Source: Neisseria zalophi (GTDB taxonomy: Bacteria > Pseudomonadota > Gammaproteobacteria > Burkholderiales > Neisseriaceae). From it: a DNA stretch of 64,000 bases. The first letter of the stretch is position 1. The number at the start of each line of letters is the position of its first letter. The notes under the pieces are model-generated. The model saw only the letters and a list, made by a program, of their open reading frames with translations. It was not told the origin of the DNA and did not search any database. This document shows, one piece after another, positions 8,458 to 17,999 of this stretch. The stretch is taken from contig NZ_CP031700.1 of assembly GCF_008807015.1 (NCBI RefSeq), forward strand, positions 372,001-436,000, given 5' to 3'. The position numbers were made by a program, and so were the translations under genes.

Positions 8458-8922
8458 ATGTTTACTGTTGTTTTATATCAACCTGAAATCCCGCCGAATA
8501 CGGGTAATATCATCCGCTTATGCGCCAATACCGGTGCGGAATTGCACTTGGTCAAACCATTAGGCTTTCCCCTAGACTCAAGTAAAATGAAACGGGCAGG
8601 ATTGGATTACCATGAGTTTGCTAAATTGGTGGTTCATGAGAATTTTGATGACTGTTTGGCAGTATTAAAGGGACGGCGTATTTTCGCCTTGACAACCAAA
8701 GGCCATGCCCGCCCAGATAAAACGGCTTTTCAGGAAGGTGATGTATTTTTATTCGGCCCTGAAACAAGGGGCTTGCCGCAGCAGATTCTTGAAATGCTGC
8801 CGGCAGAGCAAAAACTACGTTTGCCGATGATGCCGGATAGCAGAAGCATGAATTTATCAAATACGGTTGCTGTGATGCTTTTTGAAGCTTGGCGGCAAAA
8901 TGATTATAGGGGCGGTGTATAG
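8458..8922 (+). CDS. trmL: TrmL tRNA (cytidine/uridine-34 2'-O) methyltransferase
   Basis: 154 residues from the ATG at 8458, chosen because the family begins with a short strand (MFTVVLYQPEIPPNTGNI); the frame stays open upstream but that part is not conserved. SPOUT-fold knot motifs are visible: NTGNIIRLCANTGAELHLV near the start, FGPETRGLP (about 100) and MMPDSRSMNLSNTVAVMLFE (about 122-141). TrmL methylates the wobble nucleotide of tRNA-Leu isoacceptors. A DUS follows the stop (8925-8934). Confidence 0.9.
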   Translation: MFTVVLYQPEIPPNTGNIIRLCANTGAELHLVKPLGFPLDSSKMKRAGLDYHEFAKLVVHENFDDCLAVLKGRRIFALTTKGHARPDKTAFQEGDVFLFGPETRGLPQQILEMLPAEQKLRLPMMPDSRSMNLSNTVAVMLFEAWRQNDYRGGV

Positions 8923-8987
8923 AAGCCGTCTGAAAAGACCTTGTTGAACAAGGCATCGCATGTTTAACTCAAGAATTGGAATTCGTT

Positions 8988-9608
8988 TTGACACAAACCA
9001 AACATACTTTATTTTCAGGAATATTTGCTGCTACTGCGTTAGGACTGCTTTTTAGTGGTCAGGCAAATGCTGATGCAATCGTGAAAGTTGAAAAACTCAA
9101 CCGGGCGGCAAATATGAGTTATAAAGTTGCCGGTAAACGTTATACTCCGCGTAAGAAAGTTTCTTCATTCAGCCAAGTAGGCAGGGCATCATGGTACGGC
9201 AAGCAGTTTCATGGCCGTAAAACTTCCAGTGGTGAGCGTTATGATATGAATGAGATGACCGCTGCACATAAAACACTGCCTATCCCCAGCTATGCACGGG
9301 TAACCAATTTGCAGAATGGTAAAAGTGTAGTTGTACGTATTAACGATCGCGGCCCATTTCATGGCAAGCGTGTTGTAGACGTTTCAAAGGCTGCTGCTAA
9401 AAGATTAGGCTTTATGCATACGGGTACAGCAAAAGTGCGTGTTGAACAGATTGTGCCGGAAAAACGTGCTGAAAATGCGGTTCAAAATAAAGCCCGCACT
9501 ATCCATGTTAATGGTTCACAAAACACATCGGTGAAAGCAGACACACAAGCTCGTTTGCAACAATCCGGTGGGCATTTAAAGCTTGCTAAACTCTCAGCAG
9601 TATTTTAA
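8988..9608 (+). CDS. RlpA-like septal ring lytic transglycosylase family protein
   Basis: A secreted protein with one double-psi beta-barrel domain (about 62-155): RASWYGKQFHGRKTSSGERY, MTAAHKTLPIPSYARVTN and VRINDRGPFHGKRVVDVS. These are the hallmark segments of RlpA, including the catalytic-type Asp of NDRGPF. No lipobox or SPOR domain is present, so it is shorter than E. coli RlpA. No ATG precedes the signal peptide; TTG at 8988 (GGAAT a few nt upstream) or TTG at 8976 must start translation. The N-terminus TQTKHTLFSGIFAATALGLL is a normal signal peptide. Role inferred: peptidoglycan remodelling at the septum or periplasm. Confidence 0.82.
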   Translation: MTQTKHTLFSGIFAATALGLLFSGQANADAIVKVEKLNRAANMSYKVAGKRYTPRKKVSSFSQVGRASWYGKQFHGRKTSSGERYDMNEMTAAHKTLPIPSYARVTNLQNGKSVVVRINDRGPFHGKRVVDVSKAAAKRLGFMHTGTAKVRVEQIVPEKRAENAVQNKARTIHVNGSQNTSVKADTQARLQQSGGHLKLAKLSAVF

Positions 9609-9622
9609 ATCTATTTTTTCAG

Positions 9623-9650
9623 ACGGCCTGTATTGATACAGGTCGTTTTT
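9623..9650 (+). terminator. Terminator after rlpA-like gene, fused to a DUS
   Basis: A 10-bp stem (9623-9632 with 9637-9646, one G-U pair), loop TTGA, followed by a T run. The left arm is the end of a DUS. Confidence 0.75.
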
Positions 9651-9881
9651 ATTTATTTTAGATAGATATTAAAAATTATTGGTGTATTTGCTTTAGGCGA
9701 AGAAACTGAGTAATAAACAGCCGCTATACGGGGTGCTTGTTATTAAGGTTCTTCGCTATAATTCGTTTGGTTGTATAGGCATGAAGGCTGAGAAATTTAA
9801 GCCGTCTGAAAAAGATATTGGGAGTAATATCAAATTAAAAATCATATATTTATGATTTATGGTGAGTTTTGAAAGAAATTT

Positions 9882-10463
9882 ATGATAAGCAGATTAACCG
9901 GCAAACTGGTTGAAAAGACCCCGCCACAGGTGGTTGTTGATGTGAATGGCGTAGCATACGAAGCAGATGTATCCATGCAAACTTTTTATGTGTTACCCCC
10001 TTTGAATGAAACCGTGCAGCTTTATACTCAGTTGGTGGTACGTGAAGATGCGCATTTATTATTTGGTTTTGCCACGGCCGGTGAGCGTGCCACATTTAGA
10101 CAGTTGGTAAAAGTGAGCGGTATCGGTGCCAAAACGGCTTTGGGTATTTTATCGGCCATGAATACGGAAGAGCTTGCCCAGGCGGTTGCTCGGGAAGATA
10201 TTAAACGGTTGTCGTCTGCTCCCGGTATTGGTAAAAAAACAGCTGAACGAATGGTTTTAGAGTTGCGTGGAAAGTTGATGCCGGAAGGTGTAACCGATAT
10301 GCCGTTAAATGTTGGGGAAGAGGAGGCTGTCGATGATATTGTCAGTACCTTATTGGCACTGGGCTATAACGAACGGGAGGCTAAAGCAGCGGTTAAAGGT
10401 ATTCCTGCGGGAACGGATGTTGGTGAAGGTGTTCGGCTGGCTTTAAAAAATCTATTGAAATAA
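9882..10463 (+). CDS. ruvA: RuvA Holliday junction branch-migration subunit
   Basis: 193 residues with the three RuvA domains: N-terminal OB fold ([27 protein letters not shown]), two helix-hairpin-helix motifs ([13 protein letters not shown] and [16 protein letters not shown], about 78-125), and the C-terminal RuvB-contacting domain (about 145-193, [16 protein letters not shown]). RuvA tetramers hold Holliday junctions for the RuvB motor. ruvB and ruvC are not next to it. A DUS is present on each side (9801-9810 and 10468-10477). Confidence 0.95.
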   Translation: MISRLTGKLVEKTPPQVVVDVNGVAYEADVSMQTFYVLPPLNETVQLYTQLVVREDAHLLFGFATAGERATFRQLVKVSGIGAKTALGILSAMNTEELAQAVAREDIKRLSSAPGIGKKTAERMVLELRGKLMPEGVTDMPLNVGEEEAVDDIVSTLLALGYNEREAKAAVKGIPAGTDVGEGVRLALKNLLK

Positions 10464-10675
10464 GCTTTTCAGACGGCCTGAGAATAGTATTAAGCTATAA
10501 GCATGGTTTAGATTGATAAAACTTATGGCTATATTGTTAATAAAAATATATTGGATTTTTTGATTTCACATATTGCGATAGATGATCTGCTAGAGGCCGT
10601 CTGAAAAGTCATTTTTTTCGTGCCTTATCCTACACAATTTGTTATTTCAGACTATCAATAATAAGGGTACGCCCT

Positions 10676-12523
10676 ATGATACACAAAATTTTTAGTTGGT
10701 TTGAGTCACGTATTGATCCTTATCCGGCAATGCCACCCAAAACACCAGAAAAAGGATGGCTGCGTTTTGTTTGGAGTTGTACGGAAGGTGTTCGTTGGTG
10801 GATTGTCGGTTTGGCGCTGTTAACAGCCGGAACCGGTATTATGGAGGCCATGCTGTTTCAGTTTATGGGGCAGATTATTGATTGGCTCGGACAGTACACC
10901 CCGCAAACGCTATGGAGCGAAAAAGGTGTTTGGCTGTTGGCGATGGCAGGGCTGATGGTATTTGCTATATTTTGGCATTTTCTTCAAACCGCTGTGCAAT
11001 TACAAACGCTGCAAGGCGTATTTCCTATGCGCTTGCGTTGGAATTTTCACCGTCTGATGTTGGGTCAGAGTCTTGGGTTTTATCAAGACGAATTTGCTGG
11101 AAGAGTATCGGCTAAAGTTATGCAAACGGCACTGGCCATACGTGATACGGTGATGACATTGGCTGAGATGGTGGTTTATGTTTTCGTGTATTTTACGACC
11201 TCAGGGATTATATTGTCAGTGTTGGATGGTTGGTTGCTGGTGCCGTTTATTTGTTGGATTATTGTTTTTACCGCAACAATGGCGATATTGATTCCGAAAT
11301 TATCAAAAACAGCCCAGCGCCAGGCTGATGCCCGTTCATTGATGTCGGGCCGGATTACGGATACTTATTCTAATATTGCCACAGTGAAATTATTTTCCCA
11401 TGGTGCGCGCGAAGCCGGCTATGCCAAACAGTCTATGCAGGAATTTTTGGCTACGGTGCATGCACAAATGCGGTTAGGCAATACTCTGCGTACTTGTAAC
11501 TTTATTATTAATACCAGTTTAACCTTGTCAACTGCGGCAATGGGTATTGTGTTGTGGCATTATGGACAGGTAGGTGTAGGTGCGATAGCTACCGCTACGG
11601 CTATGGCGCTACGTATTAACGGATTATCACAATATATTATGTGGGAAGCTTCACGTCTGTTTGAGAATATTGGTACGGTTAACGACGGCATGGAAACGCT
11701 TTCCAAACCACATACAATTATTGATAAACCAAAAGCGTTACCACTAAAAGTAGCTCATGGTGAAATCCGTTTCGAACACGTAGATTTTTCTTATGACTCA
11801 AATAAGCCATTATTAAATGGCTTTAATCTGACTGTTAAAGCCGGTGAGAAAGTTGGCTTGATTGGCCGTTCTGGTGCGGGAAAATCGACAATTGTTAATT
11901 TATTGCTAAGGTTTTATGAACCGCAAAGCGGCCGTATTACCATTGACGGGCAAGATATTGCCGATATAACTCAAGAAAGCCTGCGTGCACAAATCGGGCT
12001 GGTAACTCAAGATACCAGCCTGCTGCACCGTTCGGTGCGGGAAAATATTGTTTATGGACGCCCCAGTGCAACGGATGAAGAAATGATATCGGCCGCCCAT
12101 CGTGCGGAAGCTGCCGATTTTATTCCTAATCTTTCCGATGCAAAAGGCCGTACAGGCTATGATGCGCATGTTGGTGAGCGTGGTGTTAAGCTTTCAGGTG
12201 GTCAAAGGCAGCGTATTGCCATTGCACGGGTAATGTTGAAAGATGCCCCAATTCTATTGCTTGACGAGGCAACCAGTGCGCTAGATTCCGAAGTAGAAGT
12301 GGCTATTCAAGAAAGCCTCGATAAGATGATGGAACGAAAAACCGTTATTGCTATTGCCCACCGTTTATCAACAATTGCGGCGATGGATAGGTTGATCGTG
12401 CTTGATAAAGGTCGTATTGTCGAAGAGGGCAGTCATGCTGAACTATTGGAGAAAAACGGTTTATACGCCAAATTATGGTCGCATCAAAGCGGTGGTTTTT
12501 TGAATAGCGATAAAAGCCTGTGA
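10676..12523 (+). CDS. ABC exporter, fused permease-ATPase (MsbA/multidrug type)
   Basis: 615 residues: a six-helix type IV exporter membrane domain (about 35-340) followed by a nucleotide-binding domain with Walker A GRSGAGKST (about 398), signature LSGGQRQRIAIAR, Walker B PILLLDEATSAL and H-loop IAHRLST. It should work as a homodimer moving a hydrophobic substrate out of the cytoplasm. The substrate cannot be read from sequence; a multidrug or lipid exporter is most likely. It is monocistronic, with a DUS pair upstream (10468-10605) and a strong terminator downstream. Confidence 0.85.
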   Translation: MIHKIFSWFESRIDPYPAMPPKTPEKGWLRFVWSCTEGVRWWIVGLALLTAGTGIMEAMLFQFMGQIIDWLGQYTPQTLWSEKGVWLLAMAGLMVFAIFWHFLQTAVQLQTLQGVFPMRLRWNFHRLMLGQSLGFYQDEFAGRVSAKVMQTALAIRDTVMTLAEMVVYVFVYFTTSGIILSVLDGWLLVPFICWIIVFTATMAILIPKLSKTAQRQADARSLMSGRITDTYSNIATVKLFSHGAREAGYAKQSMQEFLATVHAQMRLGNTLRTCNFIINTSLTLSTAAMGIVLWHYGQVGVGAIATATAMALRINGLSQYIMWEASRLFENIGTVNDGMETLSKPHTIIDKPKALPLKVAHGEIRFEHVDFSYDSNKPLLNGFNLTVKAGEKVGLIGRSGAGKSTIVNLLLRFYEPQSGRITIDGQDIADITQESLRAQIGLVTQDTSLLHRSVRENIVYGRPSATDEEMISAAHRAEAADFIPNLSDAKGRTGYDAHVGERGVKLSGGQRQRIAIARVMLKDAPILLLDEATSALDSEVEVAIQESLDKMMERKTVIAIAHRLSTIAAMDRLIVLDKGRIVEEGSHAELLEKNGLYAKLWSHQSGGFLNSDKSL

Positions 12524-12560
12524 GTTTTTAAATGATATATTATTTATAATGGGTGTGGTT

Positions 12561-12605
12561 ATTTGAGGCCGTCTGAAGCTTTTCAGGCGGCCTCAAATTA
12601 TTTTT
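12561..12605 (+). terminator. Terminator of the ABC exporter gene
   Basis: A 17-bp stem (12561-12577 with 12582-12598, one G-U pair) and loop GCTT, followed by a T-rich tail. The left arm contains a perfect DUS; the right arm is its near-complement with one changed base, so the pair is no longer two identical DUS. Confidence 0.85.
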
Positions 12606-12778
12606 GAATTTCAATTAGCTAATCAATGTATCAATCAAGTTTTTATTATTTAAAAAAGCAGAGGCAAGCAAGCATTTTTTATTGGTATTTGTAAAAAATG
12701 CTATTTTGTAAAATAGAGTTGGATTTTTTTAACAAAGTAGCAAACTGAATTACTAATAACAGTTTTCATTAAATATCA

Positions 12779-12797
12779 ATTAATGATAATCGTTATC
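12779..12797. promoter_or_regulatory. Fur-box-like site upstream of nuoA
   Basis: Nineteen bases centred on GATAATCGTTATC match 16 of 19 positions of the classical Fur consensus. The site is 130-148 bp before the nuoA ATG. Iron- and Fur-dependent activation of nuoA has been reported in meningococcus, which fits an upstream rather than promoter-overlapping position. The rest of the 403-bp gap 12524-12926 is AT-rich; a TACAAT (12873-12878) could be a -10 box but has no well-placed -35, as expected for an activated promoter. Confidence 0.55.
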
Positions 12798-12926
12798 GAA
12801 AATTGCTTGAAATTATTAGCTTTTTCTAACATTTTTTTGACACTTCAACTTTAAAACAACTTAGAAATTAGATACAATTCAAAAGTATTTTCTAGCATTT
12901 TATGTTAACAACTTAGGTGCAAACTC

Positions 12927-13295
12927 ATGTTGGCAAGCTATCTTCCCGTATTAATCTTTCTACTCATCGGTTTGGCCGCCGGTATATTGTTTCTGATCTT
13001 AGGAAATGTACTGGGTCCAAAACACCACTATGCCGAAAAAGATGCACCGTTTGAGTGTGGTTTTGAAGCATTTGAAAACGCGCGTATGAAATTTGATGTG
13101 CGTTACTATTTGGTGGCGATATTATTTATCCTCTTCGACTTGGAAGTGGCATTTATGATTCCTTGGGCGGTAGTGTTTAAAGACCTGATGGTTACTCATG
13201 GACAGTTTGCATTTTGGTCTATGTTTGTGTTTGTCGTGGTTCTCACGGTAGGCTTTATCTACGAATGGAAAAAAGGTGCGCTGGAATGGGAATAG
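12927..13295 (+). CDS. nuoA: NADH-quinone oxidoreductase subunit A
   Basis: 122-residue membrane subunit with three hydrophobic helices. It carries the family-conserved loop [20 protein letters not shown] followed by [18 protein letters not shown]. NuoA sits at the quinone-tunnel junction of complex I. It is the first gene of the nuo operon; its stop lies 10 nt inside nuoB. Confidence 0.96.
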   Translation: MLASYLPVLIFLLIGLAAGILFLILGNVLGPKHHYAEKDAPFECGFEAFENARMKFDVRYYLVAILFILFDLEVAFMIPWAVVFKDLMVTHGQFAFWSMFVFVVVLTVGFIYEWKKGALEWE

Positions 13296-13765
13296 AAGGC
13301 GTTTTAAATAAAGGCTTCGTAACCGCCAGTGCGGATACGGTGTTGAATTATGTGCGTACCGGTTCCTTGTGGCCGGTAACGTTCGGTTTGGCCTGTTGTG
13401 CGGTAGAGATGATGCAGGCAGGTGCGGCGCGTTACGATTTGGACCGCTTCGGTATTATTTTCCGCCCCTCTCCACGCCAATCCGACTTAATGATTGTAGC
13501 AGGCACTTTGTGTAACAAAATGGCGCCTGCTTTAAGACGTGTATATGATCAAATGGCCGAGCCGCGTTGGGTTTTGTCAATGGGTTCGTGTGCCAATGGC
13601 GGCGGATATTATCACTACTCTTATTCTGTTGTACGCGGTTGTGACCGCATTGTGCCGGTAGACGTTTACGTACCCGGCTGTCCGCCGACTGCTGAAGCCC
13701 TTATTTATGGATTGATTCAGCTGCAAGGTAAAATCAAACGTACTTATACGATTGCCCGTAATTAG
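13286..13765 (+). CDS. nuoB: NADH-quinone oxidoreductase subunit B
   Basis: 159 residues from ATG 13286, which overlaps the end of nuoA; the open frame extends upstream but only the sequence from [11 protein letters not shown] matches the family. It holds the ligands of the terminal 4Fe-4S cluster N2: the CC pair in [18 protein letters not shown] and [11 protein letters not shown]. It passes electrons to quinone together with NuoD. Confidence 0.96.
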   Translation: MGIEGVLNKGFVTASADTVLNYVRTGSLWPVTFGLACCAVEMMQAGAARYDLDRFGIIFRPSPRQSDLMIVAGTLCNKMAPALRRVYDQMAEPRWVLSMGSCANGGGYYHYSYSVVRGCDRIVPVDVYVPGCPPTAEALIYGLIQLQGKIKRTYTIARN

Positions 13766-13775
13766 GAGAATTGAG

Positions 13776-14363
13776 ATGCATGTAAAAGATTTGTATCCGG
13801 TTGTCCAAAATATCTTGGGCGATAAAGCCGATAAAGTGACTTTGGCTTTAGATGAAATAACCGTAGAATGTCGCGCCGAACATTATTTCGAAATCATGAA
13901 AACCCTGCGTGATAATGAGCAGACACATTTCGAATCATTGGTTGATTTGTGTGGCGTGGATTACAGCACGTATAAAAACGAGCCTTGGGAAGGTAAGCGT
14001 TTTGCCGTTGTCAGCCAATTGGTTTCCGTAAAGAATAATCAGCGTATCCGTGTTCGTGTTTGGGCGGCTGATGATGATTTCCCAGTAGTCGATTCTGTTG
14101 TTGAAATCTACAACAGTGCCGATTGGTATGAGCGTGAGGCATTTGACTTATTCGGCATTATGTTCAACAACCATCCCGATTTGCGCCGTATTCTCACCGA
14201 CTATGGTTTTGTCGGTCATCCTTTCCGTAAAGATTTCCCGATTTCAGGCTATGTCGAAATGCGTTACGACGAAGCCGAGAAACGCGTTATTTACCAACCC
14301 GTAACCATCGAGCCGCGCGAAATTACACCGCGCATCGTCCGCGAGGAGAATTACGGTGGCTAA
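13776..14363 (+). CDS. nuoC: NADH-quinone oxidoreductase subunit C
   Basis: 195 residues from ATG 13776, preceded by AGGAGAA. It contains the 30-kDa subunit core [20 protein letters not shown] and [19 protein letters not shown]. It is a separate subunit here, not fused to NuoD as in E. coli. It is part of the peripheral arm near the quinone site. Confidence 0.96.
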   Translation: MHVKDLYPVVQNILGDKADKVTLALDEITVECRAEHYFEIMKTLRDNEQTHFESLVDLCGVDYSTYKNEPWEGKRFAVVSQLVSVKNNQRIRVRVWAADDDFPVVDSVVEIYNSADWYEREAFDLFGIMFNNHPDLRRILTDYGFVGHPFRKDFPISGYVEMRYDEAEKRVIYQPVTIEPREITPRIVREENYGG

Positions 14364-15612
14364 TAAATTAAGAAACTACACTATTAACTTCGGCCCTCAA
14401 CACCCTGCTGCACACGGTGTGTTGCGTATGATTCTTGAGCTGGAAGGCGAAACAATTGTCCGAGCCGACCCTCATATCGGCTTACTGCACCGTGGTACCG
14501 AAAAGCTGGCCGAAACCCGTACTTATTTGCAGGCTTTACCTTATATGGATCGTTTAGACTACGTTTCCATGATGGTTAATGAGCAGGCGTATTGTTTGGC
14601 GGTAGAAAAGCTAGTCGGTATCGAAGTGCCGGAACGCGCCCGTTATATTCGTGTGATGTTTGCCGAAGTTACCCGTATTTTGAATCACTTAATGGGTATC
14701 GGATCGCATGCATTGGATATCGGCGCAATGACCGTATTCTTATATGCATTCCGTGAGCGTGAAGAGCTGATGGATCTATATGAAGCCGTTTCCGGAGCGC
14801 GGATGCATGCGGCGTATTTCCGTCCGGGCGGCGTGTATCGTGATTTACCTGACTTTATGCCTAAATATGAGTCAAGCAAATTCCGTAATGCTAAAGTGCT
14901 GAAAAAACTGAATGAAGCGCGTGAAGGTACTATGCTTGATTTTATCGAAGCATTTACCGATCGTTTCCCTGCTTGTGTGGATGAATATGAAAGTCTGCTA
15001 ACCGATAATCGTATCTGGAAACAGCGTACTGTCGGCATTGGCGTGGTTTCTCCGGAACGTGCTTTGCAAAAAGGCTTTACCGGTGTGATGTTGCGTGGTT
15101 CCGGTATTGAGTGGGATATCCGCAAAAAAGCCCCTTATGATGCTTATGCCAATGTTGAGTTCGATATTCCTGTCGGACTGAATGGCGATTGTTATGACCG
15201 CTATTTGTGCCGTATTAATGAAATGCGTGAATCAAACCGCATTATCAAACAATGCGTGCAATGGCTAAAAGCCAATCCTGGTCCGGTTATTGTTGAAAAC
15301 CATAAAGTCGCTCCGCCCAAACGTACTGAAATGAAAATGGGTATGGAAGACTTAATTCACCACTTCAAATTGTTTACTGAAGGCATGCACGTGCCGGAAG
15401 GTGAAACCTATACAGCCGTCGAGCACCCGAAAGGCGAGTTCGGCATTTATATGATTTCAGACGGCGCAAATAAACCTTACCGCCTGAAAATACGCGCACC
15501 CGGCTTTGCACACCTGCAGGGCATGGACGAAATGGCACGCGGCCACATGTTGGCAGACGTTGTTGCCATTATTGGTACGCAAGACATCGTATTCGGGGAG
15601 GTAGACCGATAA
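14356..15612 (+). CDS. nuoD: NADH-quinone oxidoreductase subunit D
   Basis: 418-residue 49-kDa subunit with [21 protein letters not shown] at the N-terminus (first 20 residues conserved) and the C-terminal [12 protein letters not shown]. Translation begins with GTG at 14356, 8 nt inside nuoC, behind GAGGAG. It forms the quinone cavity with NuoB. A DUS lies in frame near 15455 and reads SDG. Confidence 0.96.
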   Translation: MANKLRNYTINFGPQHPAAHGVLRMILELEGETIVRADPHIGLLHRGTEKLAETRTYLQALPYMDRLDYVSMMVNEQAYCLAVEKLVGIEVPERARYIRVMFAEVTRILNHLMGIGSHALDIGAMTVFLYAFREREELMDLYEAVSGARMHAAYFRPGGVYRDLPDFMPKYESSKFRNAKVLKKLNEAREGTMLDFIEAFTDRFPACVDEYESLLTDNRIWKQRTVGIGVVSPERALQKGFTGVMLRGSGIEWDIRKKAPYDAYANVEFDIPVGLNGDCYDRYLCRINEMRESNRIIKQCVQWLKANPGPVIVENHKVAPPKRTEMKMGMEDLIHHFKLFTEGMHVPEGETYTAVEHPKGEFGIYMISDGANKPYRLKIRAPGFAHLQGMDEMARGHMLADVVAIIGTQDIVFGEVDR

Positions 15613-16085
15613 TGTTATCCGCTGAATCTTTAAAAAGAATTGATAGAGAGTTGGCCAAGTATCCGGCTGATCAACGCCGTTCCGCTATTATGGCTGCATT
15701 GCGTATTGCTCAAGAAGAAAAACATTGGCTTTCTGCCGAGATAATTGAGTTTGTCGCCAACTATGTCGGTATTGCTCCTGCTGCCGCTTATGAAGTAGCC
15801 ACTTTCTATAATATGTATGATTTACATCCAGTAGGCAAATATAAGCTTACAGTATGTACTAATCTGCCTTGTGCTTTGCGCGGTGGTGTTAGTGCCGCAG
15901 AGTATTTGCAGAAAAAACTCGGCATCGGTTTTGGCGAAACCACTTCAGACGGCCTTTATACTTTAGTTGAAGGTGAGTGTATGGGTGCTTGTGGCGATGC
16001 GCCTGTTATGTTGGTGAATAATCATAAAATGTGTAGTTTTATGACTGAAGAAGCTATTGAGAAAAAATTGGCAGAACTGAATTAA
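15612..16085 (+). CDS. nuoE: NADH-quinone oxidoreductase subunit E
   Basis: 157-residue thioredoxin-fold 2Fe-2S subunit (N1a). Cluster cysteines are in CTNLPCALRGG and GECMGACGDAP. It overlaps the nuoD stop by one base (TAATG). A DUS (15944-15953) is embedded in frame, encoding SDGL just before the last cysteine motif. It works with NuoF and NuoG in the NADH-dehydrogenase module. A 246-bp gap with another DUS (16206-16215) follows. Confidence 0.96.
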   Translation: MLSAESLKRIDRELAKYPADQRRSAIMAALRIAQEEKHWLSAEIIEFVANYVGIAPAAAYEVATFYNMYDLHPVGKYKLTVCTNLPCALRGGVSAAEYLQKKLGIGFGETTSDGLYTLVEGECMGACGDAPVMLVNNHKMCSFMTEEAIEKKLAELN

Positions 16086-16331
16086 CGGGATAGGGTACTG
16101 TCAGGGTTTATAGAAAATCGATTAAGTATAAAGTGCTGTGTTTGGGAAAGTGTATCGGCTTGTGGCGGACAAAAGCGGTTGTATATATTTGCTAAAAATA
16201 ATGAAGCCGTCTGAAAACCATACATCTTTCGTACACTAAATATTGAGCACTGTTAAACCGTTTTCTGTTATTAAAAACTTCTTATTGATATTCTTAGATT
16301 AAAAAGTTAAAGAAATAGTTAGGGTAAGCAC

Positions 16332-17627
16332 ATGGCTATCTACCAATCAGGTGTCATCTTCGAAAATGTTGATACACATACTCCGGACTGCTGGACGCTC
16401 GCGGCCTACCAAGAACGTGGCGGCTACCAAGCCTTGCGTAAAATCCTCACTGAAAAAATGTCGCAAGACGACGTAATTTCAGAAGTTAAAACATCCGGTC
16501 TGCGCGGACGCGGAGGTGCGGGCTTCCCTACTGGTTTGAAATGGAGCTTTATGCCCCGTTCTTTCCCCGGCGCCAAATATGTAGTCTGCAATACGGATGA
16601 AGGCGAGCCTGGTACATTCAAAGACCGCGATATTATCAACTTCAATCCGCATGCTTTGATTGAAGGTATGATTATTGCCGGTTATGCCATGGGCGCCAAA
16701 GCTGGATATAACTATATTCATGGTGAAATATTCGAAGGCTACGAACGGTTTGAAAAAGCACTGGATGAGGCGCGTCAGGCTGGCTTCTTAGGTGAAAATA
16801 TTATGGGCACCGATTTCAGCTTCGATTTGTTTGCAGCCCATGGGTATGGTGCCTATATTTGTGGCGAGGAAACCGCATTATTGGAATCGTTGGAAGGTAA
16901 AAAAGGCCAACCCCGTTTCAAACCGCCTTTCCCTGCTTCATACGGTTTATATGGCAAACCGACTACGATTAACAATACCGAAACTTTTGCTTCCGTACCG
17001 TTTATTATTCGCGACGGTGGACAAGCATTTGCCGATAAAGGTATTGAAAATGCCGGCGGCACTAAATTGTTTTCTATTTCTGGTCATGTAGAGCGTCCCG
17101 GTAACTATGAAGTACCGTTGGGTACTCCGTTTGCTAAATTGTTAGAAATGGCCGGCGGTATGAAAGACGGTAAAAAAATTAAAGCCGTTATCCCCGGTGG
17201 TTCGTCTGCGCCTGTGTTGCCCGGTGATGTCATGATGACTTTGAATATGGATTATGACTCTATTTCTAAAGCAGGCTCTATGCTTGGATCTGGTGCGATT
17301 ATCGTGATGGATGAAGATGTATGCATGGTTAAAGCATTGGAACGCCTGAGCTATTTTTATCATGAAGAATCTTGCGGCCAATGTACGCCTTGTCGTGAAG
17401 GTACTGGTTGGTTGTATCGTATCGTGCACCGTATCGCTACCGGTAAAGGCCGCCCTGAAGATTTGGAATTATTGGAATCTGTCGGTAACAATATGGCAGG
17501 ACGTACGATTTGTGCATTAGCCGATGCGGCGGTATTCCCTGTACGTAGCTTTACCAAGCATTTCAGACATGAGTTTGAACACTATATTGAACACGGTGGA
17601 CCGGCTAAAGCGCATAAGTGGTGTTAA
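16332..17627 (+). CDS. nuoF: NADH-quinone oxidoreductase subunit F
   Basis: 431 residues with the NADH-binding glycine-rich loop [18 protein letters not shown], the FMN site segment [13 protein letters not shown], and the 4Fe-4S (N3) cysteines in [12 protein letters not shown] and a later C near TICALADAA. It is the NADH entry point of complex I. All key residues are present. Confidence 0.97.
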   Translation: MAIYQSGVIFENVDTHTPDCWTLAAYQERGGYQALRKILTEKMSQDDVISEVKTSGLRGRGGAGFPTGLKWSFMPRSFPGAKYVVCNTDEGEPGTFKDRDIINFNPHALIEGMIIAGYAMGAKAGYNYIHGEIFEGYERFEKALDEARQAGFLGENIMGTDFSFDLFAAHGYGAYICGEETALLESLEGKKGQPRFKPPFPASYGLYGKPTTINNTETFASVPFIIRDGGQAFADKGIENAGGTKLFSISGHVERPGNYEVPLGTPFAKLLEMAGGMKDGKKIKAVIPGGSSAPVLPGDVMMTLNMDYDSISKAGSMLGSGAIIVMDEDVCMVKALERLSYFYHEESCGQCTPCREGTGWLYRIVHRIATGKGRPEDLELLESVGNNMAGRTICALADAAVFPVRSFTKHFRHEFEHYIEHGGPAKAHKWC

Positions 17628-17628
17628 T

Positions 17629-17922
17629 TTGGAAGAAATAAATAACCAATTAGAACAGCAGTTGCTTGATGCTCATAGATTTGCTTATCACAATGGCAAA
17701 ATGCTCAAGCAAACACAAATATGTGGCTGCTTTTACTGTCAAAAAATTTTTTCATCAAGTGAGTTACAGGTAGAAGATTTTATACCGGAACAAGATGGTG
17801 AAGAAACTGTATGGTGTCCTTATTGTGGGATTGACAGTGTAATTGGTGAGCAAAGTGGTTATGCACTTACTCCTGAATTTTTAGCAAGAATGAATCAATA
17901 TTGGTTTTACAGTAAAGATTAA
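17629..17922 (+). CDS. Small zinc-ribbon-like cytoplasmic protein between nuoF and nuoG
   Basis: About 97 residues. I do not recognise an assigned function. Two cysteine pairs (CGCFYC and CPYC, about 30 residues apart) resemble a zinc ribbon. The N-terminus is a Glu/Gln-rich helix (EEINNQLEQQLLDAHRFAYH) and no signal peptide is seen. No ATG fits after the nuoF stop; TTG at 17629 is the likely start, right behind the nuoF stop, so it may be translationally coupled. ATG 17569, inside nuoF, is the alternative. It is AT-richer than nuoF and nuoG. Its location inside the operon hints at, but does not prove, a link to complex I. Confidence 0.65.
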   Translation: MEEINNQLEQQLLDAHRFAYHNGKMLKQTQICGCFYCQKIFSSSELQVEDFIPEQDGEETVWCPYCGIDSVIGEQSGYALTPEFLARMNQYWFYSKD

Positions 17923-17999
17923 CACGATATTGCAGGCAGTATGACAGCGTGTCTGAACTTAAAAATTTTTAAATAAATCCGTAACTAGGAACATTAACC

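Noticed and set aside
9737..9762. A TATAAT (9757-9762) upstream of ruvA as a promoter
   Set aside because: The only nearby -35-like hexamer gives a 14-nt spacer; too weak to annotate.
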